From contig JANYFX010000293.1 in the NCBI GenBank assembly GCA_025359585.1, forward strand, positions 1-7,195: DNA of 7,195 nucleotides, read 5' to 3'. The notes beneath the pieces were generated by a model. It had not been told where the DNA came from. It saw nothing but the letters and a program-made list of their open reading frames with translations, and did not search any database. This DNA comes from Rhizobacter sp. (GTDB taxonomy: Bacteria; Pseudomonadota; Gammaproteobacteria; Burkholderiales; Burkholderiaceae_C). A program made the translations under genes and the position numbers. Of the stretch, positions 1-6,384 are shown in pieces. Every line of letters begins with the position of its first letter. The first letter of the stretch is position 1.

Positions 1-217
1 GATGGCGCTCGGCGTCTGGCTGCACCTGGCCGAGCGGCACGCGCACGAGCATGCCCACGAGGCGATCGAGCACAGCCATGCGCACGAACACGACGAGCAT
101 CACGCGCACACGCACGACGGCGCTGTCACCGGGGCGCACACGCATGCGCATCGCCACACGCCGTTGACGCACAGCCACGGTCACTACCCCGACGCCCACC
201 ACGGACACACCCACTGA
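1..217 (+). CDS. C-terminal end of a protein with a histidine-rich tail, probably an EamA/DMT-family membrane transporter (5' end outside window)
   Basis: The reading frame is open from the left edge and ends in TGA at 215-217. The first ATG, at base 2, is probably internal, because the residues after it (ALGVWLHLAERH) look like the end of a membrane helix running into a cytoplasmic or periplasmic tail. About 24 of the 71 visible residues are histidine, mostly as HxH or HH pairs mixed with Glu, Asp and Ala. Such tails can bind Zn, Ni, Co or Cu. From memory of the family, proteobacterial EamA/DMT transporters often end in 'WLHLTERHEHEH' followed by a His-rich tail finishing near 'HYPDxHHxHxH', which fits well here. 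A metal-cation transporter or metallochaperone is the main alternative. The substrate cannot be told from this fragment. uvrD follows on the same strand 30 bases later, so the two may be co-transcribed. Confidence 0.6.
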   Translation, partial: MALGVWLHLAERHAHEHAHEAIEHSHAHEHDEHHAHTHDGAVTGAHTHAHRHTPLTHSHGHYPDAHHGHTH

Positions 218-247
218 ACGACTCCCGCCGTGCCCGACAATGACTGC

Positions 248-2602
248 ATGGCTTTTGAATCCGACACCGCCGCCGCCCCAAGCTCGTCGCTGCTGCACAA
301 CCTGAACCCCGAACAACTCGCCGCGGTGACGCTGCCGGCGCGCCCCGCGCTGATCCTTGCCGGCGCCGGCTCGGGCAAGACCCGTGTGCTCACCACCCGC
401 ATCGCGTGGCTGATCCAGACCGGCCAGCTCTCGCCCGGCGGGGTGATGGCAGTGACCTTCACGAACAAGGCCGCGAAGGAAATGCTGACGCGCCTCGGCG
501 CGATGCTGCCGATCCCCGTGCGGGGCATGTGGATCGGCACCTTCCACGGCCTGTGCAACCGTTTCCTGCGCGCGCACTGGAAGCTCGCGGCCTTGCCGCA
601 GGGTTTCCAGATCCTCGATTCCGGCGACCAGCTCTCGGCGGTGAAGCGGGTGATCAAGGCGATGAAGCTCGACGAAGAGCGCTTCGTGCCCAAGCAGGTC
701 ACGTGGTTCATCGCCGGGCAGAAAGACGACGGCCGGCGCCCAAAAGACGTGGAAGTGCGCGATGAACAGTCGCGCGTCCTGGTGCAGGTGTATCAAGCCT
801 ACGAAGACCAGTGCCAGCGTGAAGGCGTGGTCGACTTCGCCGAGCTGATGCTGCGCACCTACGAGCTGATGCGCGACAACCAGGCGCTGCGCGAGCATTA
901 CCAGCGGCGCTTTCAGCACATCCTCGTCGACGAATTCCAGGACACCAACAAGCTGCAGTACGCGTGGCTGAAAGTCTTCGCCGGGCCAGACGCTGCGGTG
1001 TTCGCGGTCGGTGACGACGATCAGAGCATCTACGCCTTCCGCGGTGCGCAGGTCGGCAACATGGCCGCGTTCGAGCGCGAGTTCAAGGTGCAGCAGGTGA
1101 TCAAGCTGGAGCGCAACTACCGCTCCTTCGGCAACATCCTCGACACCGCCAACGAGCTGATCTCGCGCAACACGCGCCGGCTGGGCAAGAACCTGCGCAC
1201 CGAAGCCGGCCCGGGCGAGCCGGTGCGCGTGCGCGAAGCCACGAGCGACTTCGCCGAAGCGCAGTGGTTCGTCGAAGAAGCGCAGCAGTTGCACCGCGAA
1301 GGCACACCGCGCAGCGACATCGCGCTGCTCTACCGCAGCAACGCGCAGAGCCGCGTGATCGAGAGTGCGCTGTTCAATTCGGGCGTGCCGTACAAGGTCT
1401 ACGGCGGGTTGCGGTTCTTCGAGCGCGCCGAAGTCAAACACGCACTCTCGTACCTGCGGCTGATCGAGAACCCGAGCGACGACACGAGCTTTCTGCGCGT
1501 CGTGAACTTCCCGACACGCGGTATCGGCGCACGCACCGTCGAGCTGCTGCAGGACGCCGCGCGCGCCAGTGGCCGCAGCCTTTACCAGAGCGTGGGCGCG
1601 CTCGCGGGCAAGGGCGGAGGCAACCTGCAGGCCTTCGTCGCGATGATCGACACGATGCGCGAAGCCACTCGCGGGCTCACGCTGCGCGAGATCATCGAGC
1701 ACATGCTGCACACGTCCGGGCTGGTCGAGTTCTACAAGACCGACAAGGAGGGCCAGGACCGGCTCGAGAACCTGGAAGAACTGGTCAACGCCGCCGAAGG
1801 CTTCGTCACGCAGGAAGGCTTCGGCAAGGACGCGGTGGCGCTGCCGGTCGACGAACATGCCGGTGCGATGAGTGCGGGCACGCCGACGGCGATCGCGTCG
1901 GTCGACCTCACGCCCGACGCCGAAACCGGCGAGATCATGTCGCCTCTCGCCGCGTTCCTGACCCACGCTTCGCTCGAAGCCGGCGACAACCAGGCCCAGG
2001 CCGGGCAAGACGCGATCCAGCTGATGACGGTGCACTCGGCCAAGGGCCTGGAGTTCGACTGCGTGTTCATCACGGGTCTCGAAGAAGGCCTGTTCCCGCA
2101 CGAGAACTCGGCGTCCGACGCCGACGGTCTGGAAGAAGAACGGCGCCTGATGTACGTGGCCATCACACGCGCCCGCAAGCGCCTGTACCTGAGCTTCGCG
2201 CAGACGCGCATGCTGCACGGCCAGACCCGCTACAACATCAAGAGCCGCTTCTTCGACGAGTTGCCGGAAGCGGCGCTGAAGTGGATCACGCCGCGCAACC
2301 AGGGCTTCGGCTCGGGCTTCGCACGCGAGTATCAAGCGGCGTGGACGCGCGGTTCGGGTTTGAACTCGATCGTCGGCGCGGGCAACGTGAGTGCTTCATC
2401 CAACGCAGCGCCGCCGATGGTGCCGAAGGCCCCGAGCCACGGCCTGCGCTCGGGCCAGAGCGTGTTTCACAACAAGTTCGGCGAAGGCGTGATCGTCACG
2501 CTCGAAGGCTCGGGTGTCGACGCGCGCGCGCAGGTCAACCTCGGGCGCCACGGCATGAAGTGGCTGGCCTTGTCGGTGGCCAAGCTCACGCCGGTCACGT
2601 GA
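248..2602 (+). CDS. uvrD: DNA helicase II, UvrD/PcrA type
   Basis: This is a superfamily 1A 3'-to-5' DNA helicase that removes the excised strand in nucleotide excision repair and unwinds DNA in mismatch repair. Numbered from the ATG (784 aa), it shows the Q-motif NPEQ (20-23), Walker A AGAGSGKT (38-45), motif Ia VTFTNKAAKEM (69-79), motif II DEFQDT (228-233), motif III GDDDQSIYAFRGA (255-267), motif IV LERNYRS (287-293), motif V TVHSAKGLEFD (594-604) and motif VI around YVAITRARKR (636-645). The last 50 residues (about 735-784, KFGEG then GMKWL) match the Tudor-like, RNA-polymerase-interacting tail of UvrD, which separates it from Rep. At 784 aa it exceeds the 720 aa E. coli protein, mainly through a low-complexity Ala/Asp-rich segment at about 529-579. 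An in-frame GTG at 230 would add six residues. Neither start has a clear Shine-Dalgarno; I prefer the ATG because the GTG adds only non-conserved residues. Confidence 0.95.
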   Translation: MAFESDTAAAPSSSLLHNLNPEQLAAVTLPARPALILAGAGSGKTRVLTTRIAWLIQTGQLSPGGVMAVTFTNKAAKEMLTRLGAMLPIPVRGMWIGTFHGLCNRFLRAHWKLAALPQGFQILDSGDQLSAVKRVIKAMKLDEERFVPKQVTWFIAGQKDDGRRPKDVEVRDEQSRVLVQVYQAYEDQCQREGVVDFAELMLRTYELMRDNQALREHYQRRFQHILVDEFQDTNKLQYAWLKVFAGPDAAVFAVGDDDQSIYAFRGAQVGNMAAFEREFKVQQVIKLERNYRSFGNILDTANELISRNTRRLGKNLRTEAGPGEPVRVREATSDFAEAQWFVEEAQQLHREGTPRSDIALLYRSNAQSRVIESALFNSGVPYKVYGGLRFFERAEVKHALSYLRLIENPSDDTSFLRVVNFPTRGIGARTVELLQDAARASGRSLYQSVGALAGKGGGNLQAFVAMIDTMREATRGLTLREIIEHMLHTSGLVEFYKTDKEGQDRLENLEELVNAAEGFVTQEGFGKDAVALPVDEHAGAMSAGTPTAIASVDLTPDAETGEIMSPLAAFLTHASLEAGDNQAQAGQDAIQLMTVHSAKGLEFDCVFITGLEEGLFPHENSASDADGLEEERRLMYVAITRARKRLYLSFAQTRMLHGQTRYNIKSRFFDELPEAALKWITPRNQGFGSGFAREYQAAWTRGSGLNSIVGAGNVSASSNAAPPMVPKAPSHGLRSGQSVFHNKFGEGVIVTLEGSGVDARAQVNLGRHGMKWLALSVAKLTPVT

Positions 2603-2606
2603 GCCA

Positions 2607-3851
2607 TCAGCTCGCCGGGCGCTTCATCTGGCAAGACGTGGGCTGCGAGCTGACGTAGGAGTCCCAGACGACTTCGGAGCGGAAGCCGTAGCCCGTGCCC
2701 TCGGCGTCGTACTTGACGCCCGGGCTGCCCTGCTTGGCCCATATGCCGAGGAACAGCGGCGCCTGCAACTGGTGGTCGGTCTTGCGCATTTCCACTTCGC
2801 CGATCGGGCTCTTGTACTTCATGCCCTCAAGCACGAGCGCCACCTTCTTCGGGTCGCTTGACTTGGCCTGCCTCATGGCCGCCAGCAGCATGTTCATGCT
2901 GTTCCAGTGCGCCGCGAAGATGAAGTCCTCGTTGTACTTCTGCTTGTAGGCCACGTAGACCTTCTCGAGTTCGGGTGTCGGCGCGTTGTGTCCCCAGTTC
3001 CAGAGCACACCGACCTTGCCTTCACCCCACGGGCCCATCTGGGCCGGCGTGCCGGGGTTGTTGGCGTTCATCGTGTAGAAGTTGATGTTCAGGCCGAAGT
3101 CCCGGGCCGACTTGAACAGCAGCGTCAGGTCGCTGCCCCAGTTCGACGTGATCACGGTGTCGGCGCCCGAGCCCTTGATCTTCGCGATGTAGGGCGCGAA
3201 GTCGCGCACCTGGGCGATCGGCACGAAGTCGTCGCCGACGATCTGGATGTCGGGCCGCTTGCGGGCCAGGTAGTCCTTCGCCGCCTTCGACACCTGCTGG
3301 CCGTGGGTGTAGTTCTGGTTCAGCAGGTAGACCTTCTTGATGTCGGGCCGCTTCATCATGTAGGTCGTCAGCGCCTCGATCTTCATCTCGCTCGACGGGT
3401 AGAACCGAAAGTGCCAGAAGCTGCAGCGGTCGTTGGTGAGGCCCGGGTCCATCGCCGCGTAGTTGAGGTACAGCGTGGCCTTCTCCGGTTCGCGCTCGGC
3501 CAGCTTGTTGAGGGCGTCGACCAGCGCGAAAGCCACCCCCGAGCCGCCGCCCTGCGTGACGTAGCGGATGCCCTGGTCGGTGGCCGCCTTGAGCACCGTG
3601 ACGCTTTCCTGCGGCGTGCCCTTGCCGTCGAAAGGCACGACCTCGAATTTCGGATCGGTGCTGCCACTCTTGCTGTTCAATTGCAGGACGACTTCGCGCA
3701 GTTGTTTGAGCGAGCCTTCACCCGCGAGCGCGAACGGGCCCGAGAGCACGTCGATGAAGCCGATCTTGACGACCTCGCCAGCGAAGGCGGGCGCCGCCGA
3801 AACAGCGAGAGCCAGCCAGGCCAGGCGCCGGAGGGTGCGGGCAAAGTTCAT
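2607..3851 (-). CDS. Periplasmic substrate-binding protein of a branched-chain amino acid-type ABC transporter (LivK-like, orphan)
   Basis: The 414-residue product has a Sec signal peptide: basic MNFARTLRR, a hydrophobic stretch, and an AFA|GE cleavage site after residue 24. The mature part begins VVKIGFIDVLSGPFA, typical of type I periplasmic binding proteins (Peripla_BP_6, LivK/LivJ). The GGGSGVA loop at 101-107 and the YTHGQQ loop at 181-186 lie where the two lobes of this fold contact ligand. Two cysteines, Cys143 (NDRCSFWHF) and Cys407 (TSCQMKRP), could form a disulfide in the periplasm. Proteins of this type feed amino acids, amides, urea or aromatic acids to an ABC permease; the ligand is not known here. 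The ATG at 3851 has a weak TGAGA element six bases upstream and gives a good signal peptide. The in-frame GTG at 3863 lacks a ribosome site. It lies 91 bases downstream of phoD on the same strand and has no permease or ATPase genes beside it. Confidence 0.9.
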   Translation of the reverse strand: MNFARTLRRLAWLALAVSAAPAFAGEVVKIGFIDVLSGPFALAGEGSLKQLREVVLQLNSKSGSTDPKFEVVPFDGKGTPQESVTVLKAATDQGIRYVTQGGGSGVAFALVDALNKLAEREPEKATLYLNYAAMDPGLTNDRCSFWHFRFYPSSEMKIEALTTYMMKRPDIKKVYLLNQNYTHGQQVSKAAKDYLARKRPDIQIVGDDFVPIAQVRDFAPYIAKIKGSGADTVITSNWGSDLTLLFKSARDFGLNINFYTMNANNPGTPAQMGPWGEGKVGVLWNWGHNAPTPELEKVYVAYKQKYNEDFIFAAHWNSMNMLLAAMRQAKSSDPKKVALVLEGMKYKSPIGEVEMRKTDHQLQAPLFLGIWAKQGSPGVKYDAEGTGYGFRSEVVWDSYVSSQPTSCQMKRPAS

Positions 3852-3897
3852 GCGGTGTCTCACATTTTTTTGGGTGCTTCGACGCTACCACTGCACC

Positions 3898-3916
3898 CCC
3901 CGCGCTGCGGGCGGGG
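3898..3916 (-). other. GC-rich hairpin between phoD and the binding-protein gene
   Basis: CCCCGC at 3898-3903 pairs with GCGGGG at 3911-3916 across a 7-base loop, a perfect 6 bp stem. It sits in the 91-base gap after phoD. A second, weaker 5 bp stem (AGCGC 3926-3930 with GCGCT 3939-3943) touches the phoD stop codon. Read along the - strand, neither stem is followed by a run of T, so they do not make a standard intrinsic terminator. They could lower read-through or protect the phoD mRNA end. Chance pairing is possible in such GC-rich DNA. Confidence 0.3.
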
Positions 3917-3942
3917 TTGACCCGAAGCGCGGCCTGTGGCGC

Positions 3943-5472
3943 TCAGGCGCCGATGGCGCCCGGCTTGTCGGCATCGACCACGAAGCGAGCCGCGGTCGAC
4001 ACGCCGCTCGCCGGATCGAGTGCATCGCCCACCACCTGCAGCTTGGCCTGCAACTGTTTCGGGTCGAGCACGAAGTGCATGTAGCCGCGCTGGTCGCTGC
4101 GGCCGTAGTGGATGTGCGGGTTGAACGCCCGCGCCGCATCGACTCGCTTTTGCGCCATGCCCAAGCTGCTGATCGAGGTGCCGCAGAACTCGGTGGCGAT
4201 GACCTTGCCCGCAGCATCGTCGAAGTCGGTCTTCAGGTCGGCCACGTAGTTCGCGTGCACGTCGCCGCCGAGCACGACCACACCCGGCACCTTGCGCGAT
4301 GCGACCGTGCCGAGCAGGCGGTTGCGCGAGGGGGCGTAACCGTCCCAGGCGTCGGTCCAGTAGGTGGCGTTGCCATCCGCCGGGTCGGTCCATGAAAAGC
4401 GCGTCATCAAGGTCTGCTGCGCGAGCAGGTTCCACGGCCGGTCCAGGCTCCAGCCGCTCGCGAGCCAGCGTTCCTGTTCGGTGCCGAGCAGCGTGCGTTT
4501 CGGGTCGAGCAGCTCGGGGCAGGACTTCAGCGTCGCGGTGTTCGAGCCGCCGCGGTCGGGCTTGGGGCAGGCCTGCACGTCACGGTACTGGCGGTCGTCG
4601 AGCAGGTGGATGCGCGCCAGGCGGCCCCAGTCGAGCCGGCCGGTGATGCGCATGTCGGCGCCGTTCGGCCGGGCTGAATTCGGGTAGGGCATGTGCTCCC
4701 AATAAGCCTGGTACGCGGCGGCGCGCTGGGCCTTGAAGTTGGGCTGCAGCATCTGGCCCTGCAGGTTGGCGTAGTCGTTGGCGACCTCGTGGTCGTCCCA
4801 CACCAGCAGCCACGGCGCGGCGGCGTGCGCGGCCTGCAGCGCAGGGTCGCTCTTGTGGGTGGCGTAGCGGGCGCGGTACTGGTCGAGCGTGGTGACCGTG
4901 GCCTTGCTCTCGGTCTGGCGCACCGAGTCGGGCCGCGAGGCGTATTCGTAGATGTAGTCGCCGAGGAACATCACGAGGTCGAGCTCTTCGTTTGCCAGAT
5001 GCTGCCACGCGGCGTAGTGGCCCGTGTCCCAGCGCTGGCAACTGGCGATCGCGAATTTCAGTGACGCGGTGTCGGCCGCAGCGGGTGCGGTGCGGGTGCG
5101 CCCGACCGCGCTTTGCTGGCCGAGCGCGAAGAAGCGGTACCAGTACCAGTGCCCGGGGGCGAGCCCGGCCACTTCGGCGTGCACGCTGTGGGCCCAACTG
5201 CCTTCCGCGGTCTCGACGCCGAGCGCGGCGATCTCGCGGAACTGTTCGTCACGGGCGACTTCCCAACGCACCGGCACACGTTCGGGCAGGTCGGCGCCGA
5301 TCAGGCGCGTCCACAGCACCATTCCGTCGGGGCGTGGCTGGCCCGAGGCGATGCCGAGCGCGAAGCGCGGCATGTCGGCGGCGCGTGTGTCATGCAGCAG
5401 CCAGGGCGCGAAGGTGAGGGCGGCCGTGCCTTGCAGCAGCGCGCGACGCGAGCGTTGGGGTCGGGTCGTCAT
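3943..5472 (-). CDS. phoD: Tat-exported PhoD-family alkaline phosphatase/phosphodiesterase
   Basis: The 509-residue product begins with a twin-arginine signal (SRRALLQG, residues 8-15), a hydrophobic stretch, and a likely cleavage site near TRA|AD at about 31. This implies export of a folded, metal-loaded enzyme. An N-terminal PhoD_N beta domain (about 36-130, with FALGIASGQP and VLWTRL) is followed by the catalytic domain. Visible catalytic motifs are IASCQ (142-146), LGDYIYEY (170-177), WDDHEVANDY (225-234) and GGDVHANYV (402-410). Cys145, Asp172, Tyr175, Asp404 and His406 sit where PhoD enzymes bind their Fe3+/Ca2+ centre. PhoD releases phosphate from phosphate mono- and diesters, including teichoic-acid-like polymers and nucleic acids. 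Length is usual for the family and no key motif is missing. The gene starts 13 bases after the ATPase gene with only a weak GAGAC-like ribosome site near that gene's stop, so translational coupling is plausible. PhoB control is expected for the family, but I see no Pho box directly upstream. Confidence 0.95.
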   Translation of the reverse strand: MTTRPQRSRRALLQGTAALTFAPWLLHDTRAADMPRFALGIASGQPRPDGMVLWTRLIGADLPERVPVRWEVARDEQFREIAALGVETAEGSWAHSVHAEVAGLAPGHWYWYRFFALGQQSAVGRTRTAPAAADTASLKFAIASCQRWDTGHYAAWQHLANEELDLVMFLGDYIYEYASRPDSVRQTESKATVTTLDQYRARYATHKSDPALQAAHAAAPWLLVWDDHEVANDYANLQGQMLQPNFKAQRAAAYQAYWEHMPYPNSARPNGADMRITGRLDWGRLARIHLLDDRQYRDVQACPKPDRGGSNTATLKSCPELLDPKRTLLGTEQERWLASGWSLDRPWNLLAQQTLMTRFSWTDPADGNATYWTDAWDGYAPSRNRLLGTVASRKVPGVVVLGGDVHANYVADLKTDFDDAAGKVIATEFCGTSISSLGMAQKRVDAARAFNPHIHYGRSDQRGYMHFVLDPKQLQAKLQVVGDALDPASGVSTAARFVVDADKPGAIGA

Positions 5473-5485
5473 CGTGACCCGCGTC

Positions 5486-6181
5486 TCAGACGCCGACGTC
5501 GTCGATCTCGCGGTACACGTCGCGCAGCCAGGCCTTCACGCGCTGGCGGTCCATCAGGCCCAGGCCGCCGCCGGTCGGGTCTTGCGGGTTCTTGGCTTTC
5601 CAGAAGCTGCTGCTGCCGGCGTCGATCTTGTTGATGACGCTGTCGCCGAGCTTCTTCACCGTGACCACCCGCGCGCCGAGCTGCATCGCACGGGCCTGCT
5701 CACCCGACTGTTCGAGCACGCTGAAATCGTTGCCGCGGATCTGGTTGCGCACCAGCACGTACTTCATGCCGGTGCCGAAGCGGTCGAGCAGCTTTTTCAG
5801 CAGGTCGACCGAGTCCTTGCCGGAATCCATCACGTGCCAGTAGTGGATCGTCATGCCCATCTCGTCGGCCAGGTTCAAGACACCGGCGTCGTCCATCCAC
5901 TTCACCAGCGGGTCGTGCGTCTGCGCGGCCAGGTCGACGAGAACGCGGCGCTCGGGCTGCTCGGCGGCGGCTTCGATGATGCCGTCGAGCGCCTCGATGT
6001 TGTCGACCAGCACCGGCGAGGCGTAGCCGGAATAAAAGCGCATCAGCGCGCCGTGCGAGCGATCGGTGTCGAAGCCGATGAACGGGATCTCGCGGTCGAT
6101 CATGTATTGCGCCAGAACGCGTGACATCAGCGACTTGCCGACGCCGCCTTTTTCGCCGCCGATGAAGTGGATGTGGGCCAT
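5486..6181 (-). CDS. ParA/MinD-type P-loop ATPase (CobQ/CobB/MinD/ParA nucleotide-binding domain), role unknown
   Basis: The 231-residue product starts at an ATG preceded by AAGGA at nine bases' distance. A longer frame from GTG 6295 has no such site, and its extra 38 residues are unlike the family. The deviant Walker A box GEKGGVGKS (9-17) has both the signature Lys11 and the catalytic Lys16. FDTD at 37-40 fits switch I, and VLVDLAAQ at 80-87 fits the Walker B/switch II strand. The C-terminal half (YVLVRNQIRG at 141-150, then an Ala-rich helix) recalls the TraL/MobD-like P-loop ATPases of plasmid transfer regions, and from memory similar chromosomal proteins are often labelled 'mobilization protein'. 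There is no parB-like gene, relaxase or other plasmid function in the window, so neither partition nor mobilisation is supported. No membrane segment or amphipathic MinD-like tail is seen, so it is probably cytoplasmic. It leads the phoD transcription unit. Confidence 0.85.
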   Translation of the reverse strand: MAHIHFIGGEKGGVGKSLMSRVLAQYMIDREIPFIGFDTDRSHGALMRFYSGYASPVLVDNIEALDGIIEAAAEQPERRVLVDLAAQTHDPLVKWMDDAGVLNLADEMGMTIHYWHVMDSGKDSVDLLKKLLDRFGTGMKYVLVRNQIRGNDFSVLEQSGEQARAMQLGARVVTVKKLGDSVINKIDAGSSSFWKAKNPQDPTGGGLGLMDRQRVKAWLRDVYREIDDVGV

Positions 6182-6288
6182 CTGAGTGAGTCCTTGGTTG
6201 CGTCGATTCCGGATTGTCTGCGGCTTGAAGCCGGCCATTTCGGCCGCCGCCGGGGGCCAGCAATTTGCAGACCCGCTCAGCGCATGTT

Positions 6289-6317
6289 TTACCACCGTGT
6301 TTTAACGAGGCTTTCAC
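6289..6317 (+). promoter_or_regulatory. Candidate Pho box (PhoB-binding direct repeats) upstream of phoX
   Basis: Three 7-base units lie exactly 11 bases apart: TTACCAC (6289-6295), TTTTAAC (6300-6306) and CTTTCAC (6311-6317). The PhoB consensus half-site is CTGTCAY, repeated every 11 bases with a 4-base spacer. The unit nearest the gene matches at 6 of 7 positions. The other two match at about 4 of 7, keeping the A at position 6 and the pyrimidine at position 7. The last unit ends 10 bases before a -10-like box, the spacing seen in classical Pho promoters, where PhoB replaces the -35 element. The assignment rests on spacing plus one good half-site. Confidence 0.5.
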
Positions 6318-6327
6318 ATTCGCTGCC

Positions 6328-6333
6328 TAGCAT
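6328..6333 (+). promoter_or_regulatory. Putative -10 element of the phoX promoter
   Basis: TAGCAT matches the sigma-70 -10 consensus TATAAT at four of six positions, including the key first T, second A and last T. It follows the candidate Pho box by 10 bases, as in PhoB-activated promoters, and no good -35 box is present. Transcription would then start near 6340, leaving a leader of about 45 bases before the phoX ATG. No matching promoter for the opposite strand could be picked out with confidence. Confidence 0.4.
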
Positions 6334-6384
6334 GCGCCGAACAGCTCATCGAAGCGACCTCCTCTCAAGCCACCGAAAGCCTCC

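Noticed and set aside
1264..2658. A 464-codon open frame overlapping uvrD in another frame
   Set aside because: Arg/Ala/Pro-rich translation without any recognisable motif, wholly explained by GC-rich third positions of uvrD, whose motifs are intact throughout.
3898..3916. Intrinsic terminator after phoD
   Set aside because: The stem is real but there is no T-run after it on the - strand; kept only as an untyped hairpin.
2907..3920. A 337-codon + strand frame opposite the binding-protein gene
   Set aside because: Composition is Val/Arg/Asp/Leu biased as expected for the antisense of a GC-rich gene. The - strand frame has a signal peptide and family motifs.
5024..6124. A 366-codon + strand frame opposite phoD and the ATPase gene
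   Set aside because: It crosses two well-supported genes and their junction, has no domain-like motifs and no ribosome site; it is an antisense shadow.
5486..6181. Plasmid or integrative element signature suggested by the ParA/Mob-like ATPase
   Set aside because: No ParB, replication, relaxase, integrase, direct repeats or tRNA border in the window, and no visible change in base composition around the gene.
6182..6295. N-terminal extension of the ATPase from GTG 6295
   Set aside because: The extra 38 residues are Pro/Asn/Arg-rich and unlike ParA N-termini, whereas ATG 6181 has AAGGA at suitable distance and begins directly with the first beta strand.
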